Part shown: piece by piece, positions 18,250 to 26,165 of the stretch
Numbering within the stretch: position 1 is the first letter of the stretch
Layout of the letters: each line of letters starts with the position of its first letter
Made by a program: the position numbers and the translations under genes
Assembly (NCBI GenBank): GCA_014800385.1
Contig: JAAVGE010000056.1
Location: forward strand, 1-43,380
Origin: Bacteroidales bacterium
Lineage (GTDB): Bacteria; Bacteroidota; Bacteroidia; Bacteroidales; Muribaculaceae
Reading direction: 5' to 3'
DNA: 43,380 bases
Notes under the pieces: generated by a model
Databases searched by the model: none
Told to the model about the DNA's origin: nothing
What the model saw: only the letters and a program-made list of their open reading frames with translations

Positions 18250-19614
18250 ATGAACGAAAAGGTAACATTCGGATCAAAAATAGGTTTGATAGCAGCCACC
18301 GTAGGCTCAGCCGTGGGGCTTGGCAACGTGTGGCGCTTCCCGGCGGAAACCCAGAGTAACGGAGGAGCCGCCTTCCTGCTTGTGTATGTGATATGTGTGT
18401 TTCTGCTCGGCATCCCTGTCATGCTCGGCGAATTTGCTCTGGGACGTGGAGGAAAATCCTCGGCAATAGGAGTATATCAGCGACTGACGCCCGGCAAACC
18501 CTGGTGGGTTGCAGGAGCAATATCCACCCTCGCCTCCTATCTGATTCTATGCTTCTACATGGTGGTGGCAGGCTGGACTCTGGAATACCTCATTCAGTCC
18601 GTGACCGGCAATCTCTACAATATCAATCCTGTTGCCGAAGGGGGAATGAACAATGCCTTCGCCACACGGATGGCGGATTATATCGTCAGTCCGTGGAAAC
18701 CGCTGCTGTTCACCCTCGGCGTAATCCTCATCAACCTGTTCATTCTGCTCAGAGGAGTGAAAAAAGGTATCGAGAAGATGTCTAACATCATGATGCCGCT
18801 GCTGTTCGTGCTGCTGCTCATATTCGTTGGTGTTTCACTTTCGCTGGACAAAGCCGCCGAAGGACTGAAGTTTTTCCTTAGCCCCGACTTCAGCAAAATC
18901 ACCCCCGGAGTAATTATCAACGCATTGGGACAGGCATTCTTCTCGCTCAGTCTGGGGATGGGAATCCTGGTGACCTACGCCTCCTACTACCCCAAAGATA
19001 CCCGCTTGGGGAAAACCGCCATCACCGTGTCGCTGCTCGATCTTCTGGTAGCCTTCATGATGGGACTGATTATCTTCCCTGCCGTCACCACCTTCGGGCT
19101 GACCGGTGAGAATCTTGAAGGAGCCACACTGGTGTTCGTGACCCTCCCTGAGATATTCATGCACATGCCCTGTCCGCAACTCTGGTCAACGCTGTTCTTC
19201 CTCCTGCTTCTGGTGGCAGCCGTATCATCAACCCTGTCAATTGCCGAAGTTACCGTCATGACCTGTCAGGAACATTTCCGGGTGTCACGCGTCAAAGCCT
19301 GCTGCATAGTGCTTCTCCCCCTGATACTGTTCAGTTCCCTCTGCTCCCTGTCGCAAGGTGTGCTGAGCGACTACACCATTTTCGGCATGAACATATTCAC
19401 CTTCCTTGACACCGTTACCACCAACGTCATGCTTCCGCTCGGATCCATACTGATGTGTATCTACGTAGGATGGATACTCAAGCCCTCGTTCCTGCAGGGG
19501 GAAATAACCAACAACGGCACACTGAAATCACGCCTGCTCCCCGTCATAGCCTTCATCATCCGATGGATAGCCCCGGTGCTGATAACCATAATAATGATTT
19601 CACAATTCCTCTGA
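18250..19614 (+). CDS. Neurotransmitter:sodium symporter (NSS) family transporter
   Basis: The ATG at 18250 (MNEKVTFGSKIG) is chosen over a TTG at 18223 that falls inside the promoter; this gives 454 residues and 11-12 TM helices. The family hallmark GSAVGLGNVWRFPAETQSNGG is in TM1 (seen as GSAVGLGNVWRFP), with the unwound-helix Na+/substrate region. TM6 has GQAFFSLSLGMGILVTYASY, typical of bacterial NSS proteins. These import amino acids or related compounds using Na+; the substrate is not predictable. The stop overlaps the next ATG (TGATG), implying coupled translation with a small membrane protein. Confidence 0.93.
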   Translation: MNEKVTFGSKIGLIAATVGSAVGLGNVWRFPAETQSNGGAAFLLVYVICVFLLGIPVMLGEFALGRGGKSSAIGVYQRLTPGKPWWVAGAISTLASYLILCFYMVVAGWTLEYLIQSVTGNLYNINPVAEGGMNNAFATRMADYIVSPWKPLLFTLGVILINLFILLRGVKKGIEKMSNIMMPLLFVLLLIFVGVSLSLDKAAEGLKFFLSPDFSKITPGVIINALGQAFFSLSLGMGILVTYASYYPKDTRLGKTAITVSLLDLLVAFMMGLIIFPAVTTFGLTGENLEGATLVFVTLPEIFMHMPCPQLWSTLFFLLLLVAAVSSTLSIAEVTVMTCQEHFRVSRVKACCIVLLPLILFSSLCSLSQGVLSDYTIFGMNIFTFLDTVTTNVMLPLGSILMCIYVGWILKPSFLQGEITNNGTLKSRLLPVIAFIIRWIAPVLITIIMISQFL

Positions 19615-19907
19615 TGTCGCAACCACAATCAAAAGAACGACTGGGCACAACGATCCTCGTCATTATCACATGGATAATGATTATGGTCATCATCGCCATC
19701 ACCAAATGCGGCAATGACCATCCCGAGTTCTCCCCCACCCCCAGCCCCACCGACAGCATCACGGAACAGACCGACACCATTGGTTCAGCACTCGATTCCA
19801 TTCCGAAAAAGAAAAAGAAAAAATCACGCAAAAAGCAACAAAAAGCCGCTCCTCCCCAACCTCACAATCCCCTTGAGCACCCTGTCAGCGGTAGTAAACC
19901 CTCTTAG
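19614..19907 (+). CDS. Small single-helix protein, likely partner of the NSS transporter
   Basis: The ATG at 19614 overlaps the transporter's TGA by one base; the frame stays open upstream, so the true start is easily missed. The 97-residue product (MSQPQSKERLGTTILVIITW...) has one TM helix at about 11-32, then a Ser/Thr/Pro-rich stretch and a strongly basic tail (KKKKKKSRKKQQK). The N-terminal part is likely inside or outside depending on insertion; the basic tail favours a cytoplasmic C-terminus. MetP, an NSS protein in Corynebacterium, needs a small partner MetS; this could be an analogue (inference, no clear sequence match). The stop codon lies in the end of a family 2 element. Confidence 0.65.
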   Translation: MSQPQSKERLGTTILVIITWIMIMVIIAITKCGNDHPEFSPTPSPTDSITEQTDTIGSALDSIPKKKKKKSRKKQQKAAPPQPHNPLEHPVSGSKPS

Positions 19908-20080
19908 AAACTGTTTAAATTTATGAGAATAATTTTTATACTCTGATTTTAAGGATCTTTTTGGCGATTTTTGCCAAGTTTCGTCGGTCACGATGCCCGC
20001 ATCGCTCCCTCCTCAACTTGCAAAACTCATCCAACAATATCCTCAAAATCATTCGCACATAAATTTAAACAATTTCTTAA
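19905..20080 (-). repeat. Family 2 long-hairpin element, copy A
   Basis: Terminal inverted repeats are TTAGAAACTGTTTAAATTTA (from 19904) and TAAATTTAAACAATTTCTTA (ending 20079). An inner stem pairs GATTTTAAGGAT with ATCCTCAAAATC, and a hairpin CGATGC-CC-GCATCG is at 19991-20004. On the minus strand the core reads TTGAGGAGGGAG, hairpin, then GACGAAA and CGCCAAAAAGATCCTT. It supplies the TAG stop (19905-19907) of the upstream gene. No ORF is present. Confidence 0.85.
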
Positions 20081-20094
20081 ATGGGAAATGAAAT

Positions 20095-20125
20095 TTTGGG
20101 AATCCCATCTTAATCACTATATTTG
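20095..20125 (+). promoter_or_regulatory. Consensus Bacteroidota promoter of the TPR/HTH gene
   Basis: TTTG at 20095-20098 and TATATTTG at 20118-20125 are separated by exactly 19 nt, a full match to the -33/-7 consensus. Transcription should start near 20132, giving a leader of about 12 nt. The promoter lies just outside the family 2 element. Confidence 0.78.
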
Positions 20126-20143
20126 CAGAAAAGCAATATACTG

Positions 20144-21619
20144 ATGAGGTTTTACACCATTTCCTTAATTACCCTGCTGATACTTCTCACAGGCTGTCAC
20201 CGCTCAGCCACAGATGACAACATCCGAAAAGCAGAACAACTTTCAGACTCTCACCCACGACAGTCTCTGAATATCCTTGAAACTATACCAGATACTACAC
20301 TTAACACGCATGATCTCTTTCTCCTCCGCTTTTTGAAACTTAAAACGGAGGATAACCTCTCCATACCCCACACCAACGATTCTATTTTGAAACCCGTTCT
20401 GGACTACGCCGAAAAAAACCGTCGTTCGGTGAATTATCCCGAAGTGCTTTATCTGGCCGGACGTGTCTATTCCGACATAGGAGATTATCCCGGGGCACTT
20501 GAATATTACCACAACGCCCTGGATGAATTATCCGCCTCAAAAGATAACGTATTGGAAAGGAAACTCTTATTACAAATTTCAAGAATCTACTTCTCTTGCG
20601 GACTATATGAAGATTCCGAGAAATATGTCAGACAGGCAATAAAAATGGACTCCATTCAATGTGACACAGTAAACTTGCTTTACGGAAAGATGAACCTTGC
20701 CAAAATCCACAACGTCAGAGCAGAGTATACCGCGTCAGACAGTCTGCTTAACGAGGTGATAACTCTCGCAAAAACATTTTACCCTGACGCATCTGACATA
20801 TCAACTCAGGATTGCGGAACCGACTCTTCAAGTGCAATCATCCGTCACCGGATTGATAGCATAGCAGGGCACCCGAATCATTGTATTTTCAGTCAACCTG
20901 TTTTTACAGATGAATCCATTATCAATTCTGCCCGTTATGAATATGAGATACGTCAGAGAAAGAGATTCATGGCTATTCAGGAATATAATAATTATGTGTT
21001 ATGGTTAGCGAATCTATTTATTGTATACTCTATTGTTCTTGTATTCTTTCTTATAGGTGTTGTAATTATCTTAATTTTGCGTTTGAAGAACAAACAGCAG
21101 AAACTTGAACTAATTACGGCTGAAAAAACAATTGAATCACTTACTGCCGAACTGACAAAATGCAATGAGTTAGAGAACTCGGAACCAACCAAAGCAGAAG
21201 AGCAAAAGCATATTATTAAACAGCACCTCTTAAAACAGGCTGAACTCATCTCCATGCAGGATGACAAGGAATATCTGAACAGTCTGCACCGTGTCACCTC
21301 GCCGGAACTGTTGGAAATACTTCTACAAAGCAGGCAAATTCCTTACGACAGTCCATTGTGGGAGGAAATGTTAAATTCTGTATTAAAATTATCCCCACGT
21401 TTCAAATTAAATCTCGAAATATTGACCGAAGGGCAACTGACAAAATCTGAACTGGAAATAGCAATACTGATCAAGTATAACCTTACCACTTCTTCAATGT
21501 CAAAGATTTTATTGCGCTCAAAACAGGCTGTTCATTCCCGACGTCAGAATCTGGGCAAAAAGATTTTCGGTGACAATTTCAATATTAAGGATGTGGATGC
21601 TATTATAAGAATATTATAG
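20144..21619 (+). CDS. Membrane-bound TPR regulator with C-terminal HTH
   Basis: A TTG at 20123 lies within the -7 box, so the ATG at 20144 is taken (491 residues). A lipoprotein-type signal ends at Cys18 (LLTGC). TPR-like helices fill about 25-220 (e.g. YLAGRVYSDIGDYPGALEYY, split as YLAGRVYSDIGDY and PGALEYYHNAL). A TM helix is at about 283-310, followed by a coiled coil (KNKQQKLELITAEKTIESL) and a C-terminal HTH-like domain (about 425-491: LTKSELEIAILIKYNLTTSSMSKILL). Such proteins in Bacteroidales are thought to sense something outside the membrane and regulate DNA inside. It is more AT-rich than neighbouring core genes. Its target may be the next two genes. Confidence 0.75.
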   Translation: MRFYTISLITLLILLTGCHRSATDDNIRKAEQLSDSHPRQSLNILETIPDTTLNTHDLFLLRFLKLKTEDNLSIPHTNDSILKPVLDYAEKNRRSVNYPEVLYLAGRVYSDIGDYPGALEYYHNALDELSASKDNVLERKLLLQISRIYFSCGLYEDSEKYVRQAIKMDSIQCDTVNLLYGKMNLAKIHNVRAEYTASDSLLNEVITLAKTFYPDASDISTQDCGTDSSSAIIRHRIDSIAGHPNHCIFSQPVFTDESIINSARYEYEIRQRKRFMAIQEYNNYVLWLANLFIVYSIVLVFFLIGVVIILILRLKNKQQKLELITAEKTIESLTAELTKCNELENSEPTKAEEQKHIIKQHLLKQAELISMQDDKEYLNSLHRVTSPELLEILLQSRQIPYDSPLWEEMLNSVLKLSPRFKLNLEILTEGQLTKSELEIAILIKYNLTTSSMSKILLRSKQAVHSRRQNLGKKIFGDNFNIKDVDAIIRIL

Positions 21620-21628
21620 TCCAATAAT

Positions 21629-21702
21629 GTACTGAAAATAGTACTTAAATATGCTTTACGTTGATTTCAGTACTATTTTCAGTACTATTTTTGCTGTTTT
21701 TG
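21629..21702 (+). terminator. Terminator of the TPR/HTH gene
   Basis: A 17-bp perfect inverted repeat, GTACTGAAAATAGTACT (21629-21645) and AGTACTATTTTCAGTAC (21669-21685), with a 23-nt loop, starts 10 nt after the stop and is followed by T-rich sequence (21687-21702). Each arm is itself a shorter palindrome built on AGTACT, so it could also be a protein-binding site. Confidence 0.65.
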
Positions 21703-21716
21703 TTAATCGTTTTATC

Positions 21717-21724
21717 TAAATTTG
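21717..21724 (+). promoter_or_regulatory. Possible promoter -7 box of the glycine-rich lipoprotein
   Basis: TAAATTTG matches TAnnTTTG. TTTG copies at 21690 and 21699 give non-standard spacing (23 and 14 nt), so support for a full promoter is partial. It would give an A/T-rich leader of about 105 nt. Confidence 0.4.
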
Positions 21725-21835
21725 CAACAATTAAATTCATGTTTTCATTTTCAATCTCATTGATTATTTAGTATTAATTATTATACGAAATAATACACTA
21801 TAAAATACATTAACTTAAACCATTAAAATCAAACC

Positions 21836-21928
21836 ATGAAAAGTTCTATCAAATTACTTGCTTTAGTTTTGTTTATTACATGTTTTACACATTTTTTTCG
21901 TCATGCAGCAATGAAGAAATACCAATGA
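21836..21928 (+). other. Signal-peptide reading frame broken at a T7 tract
   Basis: An ATG at 21836 opens MKSSIKLLALVLFITCFTHFF, a good lipoprotein signal start, but the frame ends at 21928 after 30 codons. At the T7 run (21892-21898) a -1 shift, or one extra T, would join it to the downstream frame and give ...THFFSSC, with the lipobox cysteine at position 24. In the zero frame the run reads T TTT TTT, the form of a -1 ribosomal slippery heptamer. Confidence 0.6.
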
Positions 21929-22752
21929 ACGAAGCCGAAAAACCAGAAATTTTAATACAATTAAAAAACTTTAATGACTCAATTAGTTCATCGGCTATTC
22001 AATCAAGAATTAGTGGAACTAACAAGTTAATTGTTGCCGCCTCAGATGCTTTAGGTGCGTATTCAGGATGTCGTATGGGTGGATTTGTAGGTTCCCTATT
22101 TGGTCCAGTCGGTTCTGGAGTAGGCGGGGTTCTTGGTGCTATCATTGGTGGAGCGGGAACCTCTCGAAGAGTATATCTCATGGCTCAAAACATGGAGAAT
22201 ATGGCTGCTCTTGATCCTTTACCTATATTACCAAATCCTGGTTTTAACCCTGATCCATCAGTAGATTTAGTAACCAGAAAAATGATATTTTCAGGAACCC
22301 TAATAAAACCCGAAGATTATATGCTTGGACTACAAGTTGGAATAGATTCCTCCATTGTTGAGATTGGCATACAACATAATTACATTCTTGAGTTATTGAA
22401 AGATGAAACAAGTGACGATGAATATATTGGTGATATAAAGCCTGAACTTTCAGGAGTTGAACGTGAGATTATTGAATCAGCAGACTTTGAAAATGGCTAT
22501 AATGAAGTTTTGATGAATGCATCAAATTTAAACTTCGAAATTAATACTACGGCAGATGAAATAATGGATTTGTTTATATCTGCCGTTTACGACAAAGAGT
22601 ATAATGAACGTGATTTAAACGTTTTAGTCAAATACTATACAGATAAAGTCAAAAGAAGTAATGAACTAAATGAAGATGAAAAGAACGCATTAATAGGTAG
22701 TTTTAGTGTTTATCTTTATAGTATAAATTATTGGAATATTAACTTTAATTGA
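21880..22752 (+). CDS. AT-rich glycine-zipper lipoprotein of unknown function
   Basis: The frame as it stands can start at ATG 21880 (MFYTFFSSCSNEE), giving 290 residues with a very short signal and a lipobox-like FSSC at Cys9. The full signal is probably the one encoded upstream in another frame (from 21836). A glycine-rich segment at about 60-95 (GCRMGGFVGSLFGPVGSGVG, then GVLGAIIGGAG) resembles a glycine zipper that can insert in or pack against membranes. The rest is acidic and mostly helical, with no recognised domain. Base composition is clearly more AT-rich than flanking core genes, suggesting recent acquisition. A secreted or surface role is inferred only. Confidence 0.6.
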   Translation: MFYTFFSSCSNEEIPMNEAEKPEILIQLKNFNDSISSSAIQSRISGTNKLIVAASDALGAYSGCRMGGFVGSLFGPVGSGVGGVLGAIIGGAGTSRRVYLMAQNMENMAALDPLPILPNPGFNPDPSVDLVTRKMIFSGTLIKPEDYMLGLQVGIDSSIVEIGIQHNYILELLKDETSDDEYIGDIKPELSGVEREIIESADFENGYNEVLMNASNLNFEINTTADEIMDLFISAVYDKEYNERDLNVLVKYYTDKVKRSNELNEDEKNALIGSFSVYLYSINYWNINFN

Positions 22753-22757
22753 ATAAT

Positions 22758-23144
22758 ATGAAAGGATTTTTGAAACAGTCAGATTCGCTGACGTCGGCAG
22801 GAGCATTGATTGCATTGAGTTGTCTGCCATTCTACACCCTCGGGCAATTAGGGGTGGTAATACCTATGTGGATTGCTTATGTGTTGGGAGGACTGGGACT
22901 CACTCTGTTTGTGGTGCGCCTTTGCATGGTTATCTTTGGGGCAAAGCCTATTATAGCGCAGCCTCGTTTTGAACAAGGTCTGAATTTTATCTTAGGGTTC
23001 GCTTTTCCGTTCGGTGTGATGGAGGGGATTATGGAGTATGCCAATCATACATCTTCGCTTGACAACTATATCTTTTCGGGGATAATCCTCCTGGTCGGCA
23101 TAATAATTATGCTGGCTCCTAACCCTAAAAAAGTTAACGACTGA
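22758..23144 (+). CDS. Small multi-pass membrane protein, unknown function
   Basis: The ATG at 22758 is 6 nt after the lipoprotein stop (a TTG at 22749 overlaps it). The 128-residue product has four hydrophobic segments (about 13-27, 33-56, 72-88, 103-122) and short charged loops, ending PNPKKVND. No family was recognised. Its close spacing suggests co-expression with the glycine-zipper lipoprotein; its base composition is nearer to the core genome. Confidence 0.65.
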   Translation: MKGFLKQSDSLTSAGALIALSCLPFYTLGQLGVVIPMWIAYVLGGLGLTLFVVRLCMVIFGAKPIIAQPRFEQGLNFILGFAFPFGVMEGIMEYANHTSSLDNYIFSGIILLVGIIIMLAPNPKKVND

Positions 23145-23182
23145 TATCATCCACCACAGCCGGTGTGGTCAGGAATATTTTA

Positions 23183-23375
23183 AGAGAGTGTTTGAATTTA
23201 AACCAAATTTAAAATATAGAGAGTTTTAGAAATTTTTGATTTCATCACAAAGGATCTTTTGGGCGCTTTTCCAAACTTTCATCAGTCGCAATGCCCGCAT
23301 TGCTCCTTCTTCAATTTTGAAAAATCACTCCAAAATCTCCTTTGTGATAAAATCATTTAAATCCAAACACTCTCT
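23183..23375 (-). repeat. Family 2 long-hairpin element, copy B
   Basis: Terminal inverted repeats AGAGAGTGTTTGAATTTAAA (23183-23202) and TTTAAATCCAAACACTCTCT (23356-23375) enclose an inner stem (ATCACAAAGGA with TCCTTTGTGAT) and a hairpin CAATGC-CC-GCATTG (23289-23302). On the minus strand the core is TTGAAGAAGGAG, hairpin, GACTGATGAAA, AGCGCCCAAAAGATCCTT. There is no ORF. It lies between the accessory block and recG. Confidence 0.88.
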
Positions 23376-23402
23376 AAGCGACAGCGGCAAAGTGGAATAC
23401 GT

Positions 23403-25496
23403 TTAACTTATACGTCCGAAATCAATAGCCCGGTCCACGATGAACGCGAGAGTATTTCTTAAGGGCTGATTTTTAGGCAGCAGCAGGTCGGGGTCTTCAT
23501 CAAGGATACGCTCTGACCAGTCGTGTGCCAACTGGATTATCTGACCGTCGGTAGCGAGGTTGGCTATGTGAAGGTCAAAGGCTATGCCACTCTGCATTGT
23601 CCCTTCAAGGTCACCCGGTCCACGCATTTTCAAATCGGCCTCCGCCACCAGGAAACCATCGGTGGTGGAGGTCATTATTTCCAGTCGCTGACGTGTTTCC
23701 CTGGCTATCTTCTGCTTGGTCATCAGCACACAGTAACTCTGGTCGGCTCCACGTCCCACTCGCCCGCGCAACTGATGAAGTTGCGACAGTCCGAAACGTT
23801 CGGCGTTCTCAATTACCATAGTGGTGGCGTTAGGCACGTTAACCCCCACCTCTATGACTGTTGTTGCTACAAGGATATGAGCCTCGCCTGATGCAAAGAG
23901 ACTCATCTGATAGTCCTTCTCACGGGGTTTCATCTTGCCATGCACGAATGCCACCTTGTAACTGGGAAAATGCTCGCATATACTCTCGTAGCCCTCCTCA
24001 AGCGACTTGAGGTCAAGTTTCTCATTCTCCGAAATCAGGGGATAGACGATGTAGACCTGTCGTCCCTGCTTCAGTTGACGGCCTATTGACTGATAAACGC
24101 TGAACCGTTGGTTCTCAAAGCGCATCACGGTATGAACAGGCTTACGTCCCGGAGGGAGTTCATCTATCACGGAAACATCAAGGTCGCCGTAGACGGTCAT
24201 GGCCAATGTTCGGGGTATGGGGGTTGCGGTCATCACCAGTATGTGGGGAGGAACAACATTTTTCTGCCACAGACGCGCACGCTGCACCACTCCGAAGCGG
24301 TGCTGCTCGTCAATGACCACGAATCCCAAGTTACGGAACTTCACTTTATCCTCAATCACGGCATGGGTGCCGATGAGGATATGAAGCGATCCGTCCTGCA
24401 ACTGCTCATCGATCAGGTCACGCTCCTTCTTGCGTGTGGAGCCGGTGAGCAGTTTGACGTTCACACCCACTGCCGATGCCATTCCCGAGATGGTTTCATA
24501 ATGCTGAGCGGCGAGAATTTCCGTGGGTGCCATAAGGCATGCCTGCACATTATTATCCAGCGCAATGAGCATGCAGAGGAGTGCCACAAGCGTTTTACCA
24601 CTCCCGACATCACCCTGCAACAAGCGGTTCATCTGGCGTCCGGAGCCCATGTCGTGGCGTATCTCCTTGATAACACGTTTCTGCGCTCCGGTCAGCGGAA
24701 ACGGCAGACAGTTCGAATAGAAATTATTGAAGTATGACCCGACCCTTGCGAAACGGAATCCCTGAACCACACCGTTACGTTTGCGACTATATCGGCGCAT
24801 GTTCAGTTGCAGGAAGAACAGTTCCTCGAACTTCAGGCGGAAACGTGCCTTCTGCAGTGACGCATTATCCTGAGGATTATGTATGGTTCGGATGGCCTGA
24901 TCCAGAGGCATCAGACGCAGTTCCTCGGCAACCTCGGCCGAAAGGGTTTCTCTGATGTCAGACCCACGGGTAGCCAGCAGCGTCTGTACCCACCCGAAAA
25001 TTGTGCGTGATCCAATCCCTTTGTTGCGCAGTTTTTCGGTTAGGGGATACACCCCGCGGAAACCTTGTGCGGCAGTGGCGGAGGTAGGGAGATCCACCTC
25101 CGGGTGAACCATGTTCCAGGTGTTATTGAACAAGGTAGGTTTTCCGAAAAGGATATACTCATTTCCGGTTTTATACGCTTCGCTAATCTGCTTTATACGC
25201 CGGAACCACACCACCTCCATAGTGGCGGTTCCGTCAGTGAAGAGTGCCACAAGGCGTGTGCGTGCCCCCTCGCCCAATTCGTTGAACGACACAAATCTAC
25301 CTTTCAACTGCACGTAGGGCATATCGCCGTTCAGGTCACGCACCTTATAAATAACAGAGCGGTCGACATAGTGCGAGGGGAAATGGTGGAGCAGGTCGTA
25401 AAAAGTTTTTATGCCCAACTCCTTGTCGAGAAGTTCGGCACGCGAGGGTCCTATCCCCTTCAGATACATTATATTAAATGAACGAAGAGAATTCAT
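23403..25496 (-). CDS. recG: ATP-dependent DNA helicase RecG
   Basis: This 697-residue SF2 helicase remodels stalled forks and Holliday junctions. An N-terminal HhH-like and OB wedge domain (about 1-150) starts with LKGIGPSRAELL. The helicase core has Walker A GDVGSGKT (about 295-302), motif II DEQH in IDEQHRFGV, motif III MTATPIPRTLA, and the C-terminal motifs TTVIEVGVNVPNAT and QLHQLRGRVGRG, as in all RecG proteins. The ATG overlaps the ispD TGA by 4 nt (ATGA), so it is the last gene of the minus-strand operon starting near 29266. Confidence 0.97.
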   Translation of the reverse strand: MNSLRSFNIMYLKGIGPSRAELLDKELGIKTFYDLLHHFPSHYVDRSVIYKVRDLNGDMPYVQLKGRFVSFNELGEGARTRLVALFTDGTATMEVVWFRRIKQISEAYKTGNEYILFGKPTLFNNTWNMVHPEVDLPTSATAAQGFRGVYPLTEKLRNKGIGSRTIFGWVQTLLATRGSDIRETLSAEVAEELRLMPLDQAIRTIHNPQDNASLQKARFRLKFEELFFLQLNMRRYSRKRNGVVQGFRFARVGSYFNNFYSNCLPFPLTGAQKRVIKEIRHDMGSGRQMNRLLQGDVGSGKTLVALLCMLIALDNNVQACLMAPTEILAAQHYETISGMASAVGVNVKLLTGSTRKKERDLIDEQLQDGSLHILIGTHAVIEDKVKFRNLGFVVIDEQHRFGVVQRARLWQKNVVPPHILVMTATPIPRTLAMTVYGDLDVSVIDELPPGRKPVHTVMRFENQRFSVYQSIGRQLKQGRQVYIVYPLISENEKLDLKSLEEGYESICEHFPSYKVAFVHGKMKPREKDYQMSLFASGEAHILVATTVIEVGVNVPNATTMVIENAERFGLSQLHQLRGRVGRGADQSYCVLMTKQKIARETRQRLEIMTSTTDGFLVAEADLKMRGPGDLEGTMQSGIAFDLHIANLATDGQIIQLAHDWSERILDEDPDLLLPKNQPLRNTLAFIVDRAIDFGRIS

Positions 25497-26164
25497 ATCA
25501 TCAGTTCGGCAATCTTAATATCGTAAGGATTGGTAATTTTCATTGTTCTGCGATCACCCTCCACGAGGATGATGTTGGAGAATCCGGCAGATTCCATCAC
25601 CGAGGCATCGTCGGTAAACAGGGGTGAGTACGGGCGTGAGTATGCCTCGGCGAGTTTCCCTAATGGGAACCCCTGGGGGGTCTGAACTGCACGGAACAGA
25701 GTGCGGTCAACGCTTACCGAACCATCTTCTGTCAGTTCACGCAGTGAATCTGTGACGGGCACCACAGGGATGGCTCCGTCAGCCACACGTGCCCCTTCAA
25801 CTACGTTTGAAATCATCTCCTGAGGCACGATAGGCCGTGCAGCGTCATGGACAAGAACGATAGTCGAAGAGCAGCAGGATGCTATCTGTGCAAGGCCGTT
25901 GCGCACCGACTCCCAGCGAGTGGCACCACCGTAAGCGATACGTGGTGAGTAGTAGCCATACTCCTCGCATAGGGTGTTCCAGAACGGGTGCATTTCAGGT
26001 GACACGACCACAATTATTTCTGCTTCCGGGAGAGCGTTGCGGAATGAATCGATGGTTGTCATCAGCACCGGTCGTCCGTTCATCAGGCAATACTGTTTGG
26101 GACAGTCGGCACCGAATCGGCTACCCTTTCCGGCTGCTACTATTATAACCTTTACATCATTCAT
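25493..26164 (-). CDS. ispD: 2-C-methyl-D-erythritol 4-phosphate cytidylyltransferase
   Basis: The frame extends upstream to 26215, but the ATG at 26164, one base after the upstream stop, gives MNDVKVIIVAAGKGSRFG and the normal 223 residues. The nucleotide-binding motif AAGKGSRFG (10-18) with PKQY (22-25), the VHDAARP segment and the C-terminal DDASVMES...GDRRTMKITNPYDI are IspD hallmarks. It makes CDP-methylerythritol in the MEP isoprenoid pathway in the cytoplasm. It is translationally coupled to recG. Confidence 0.95.
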   Translation of the reverse strand: MNDVKVIIVAAGKGSRFGADCPKQYCLMNGRPVLMTTIDSFRNALPEAEIIVVVSPEMHPFWNTLCEEYGYYSPRIAYGGATRWESVRNGLAQIASCCSSTIVLVHDAARPIVPQEMISNVVEGARVADGAIPVVPVTDSLRELTEDGSVSVDRTLFRAVQTPQGFPLGKLAEAYSRPYSPLFTDDASVMESAGFSNIILVEGDRRTMKITNPYDIKIAELMI

Positions 26165-26165
26165 A

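Noticed and set aside
19455-19613. Upstream extension of the small gene after the NSS symporter
   Set aside because: It overlaps the 3' part of the symporter gene in another frame; the coupled ATG at 19614 explains the gene better.
24108-24737. 209-codon frame opposite recG
   Set aside because: Shadow of the recG coding sequence; composition and lack of motifs argue against a gene.
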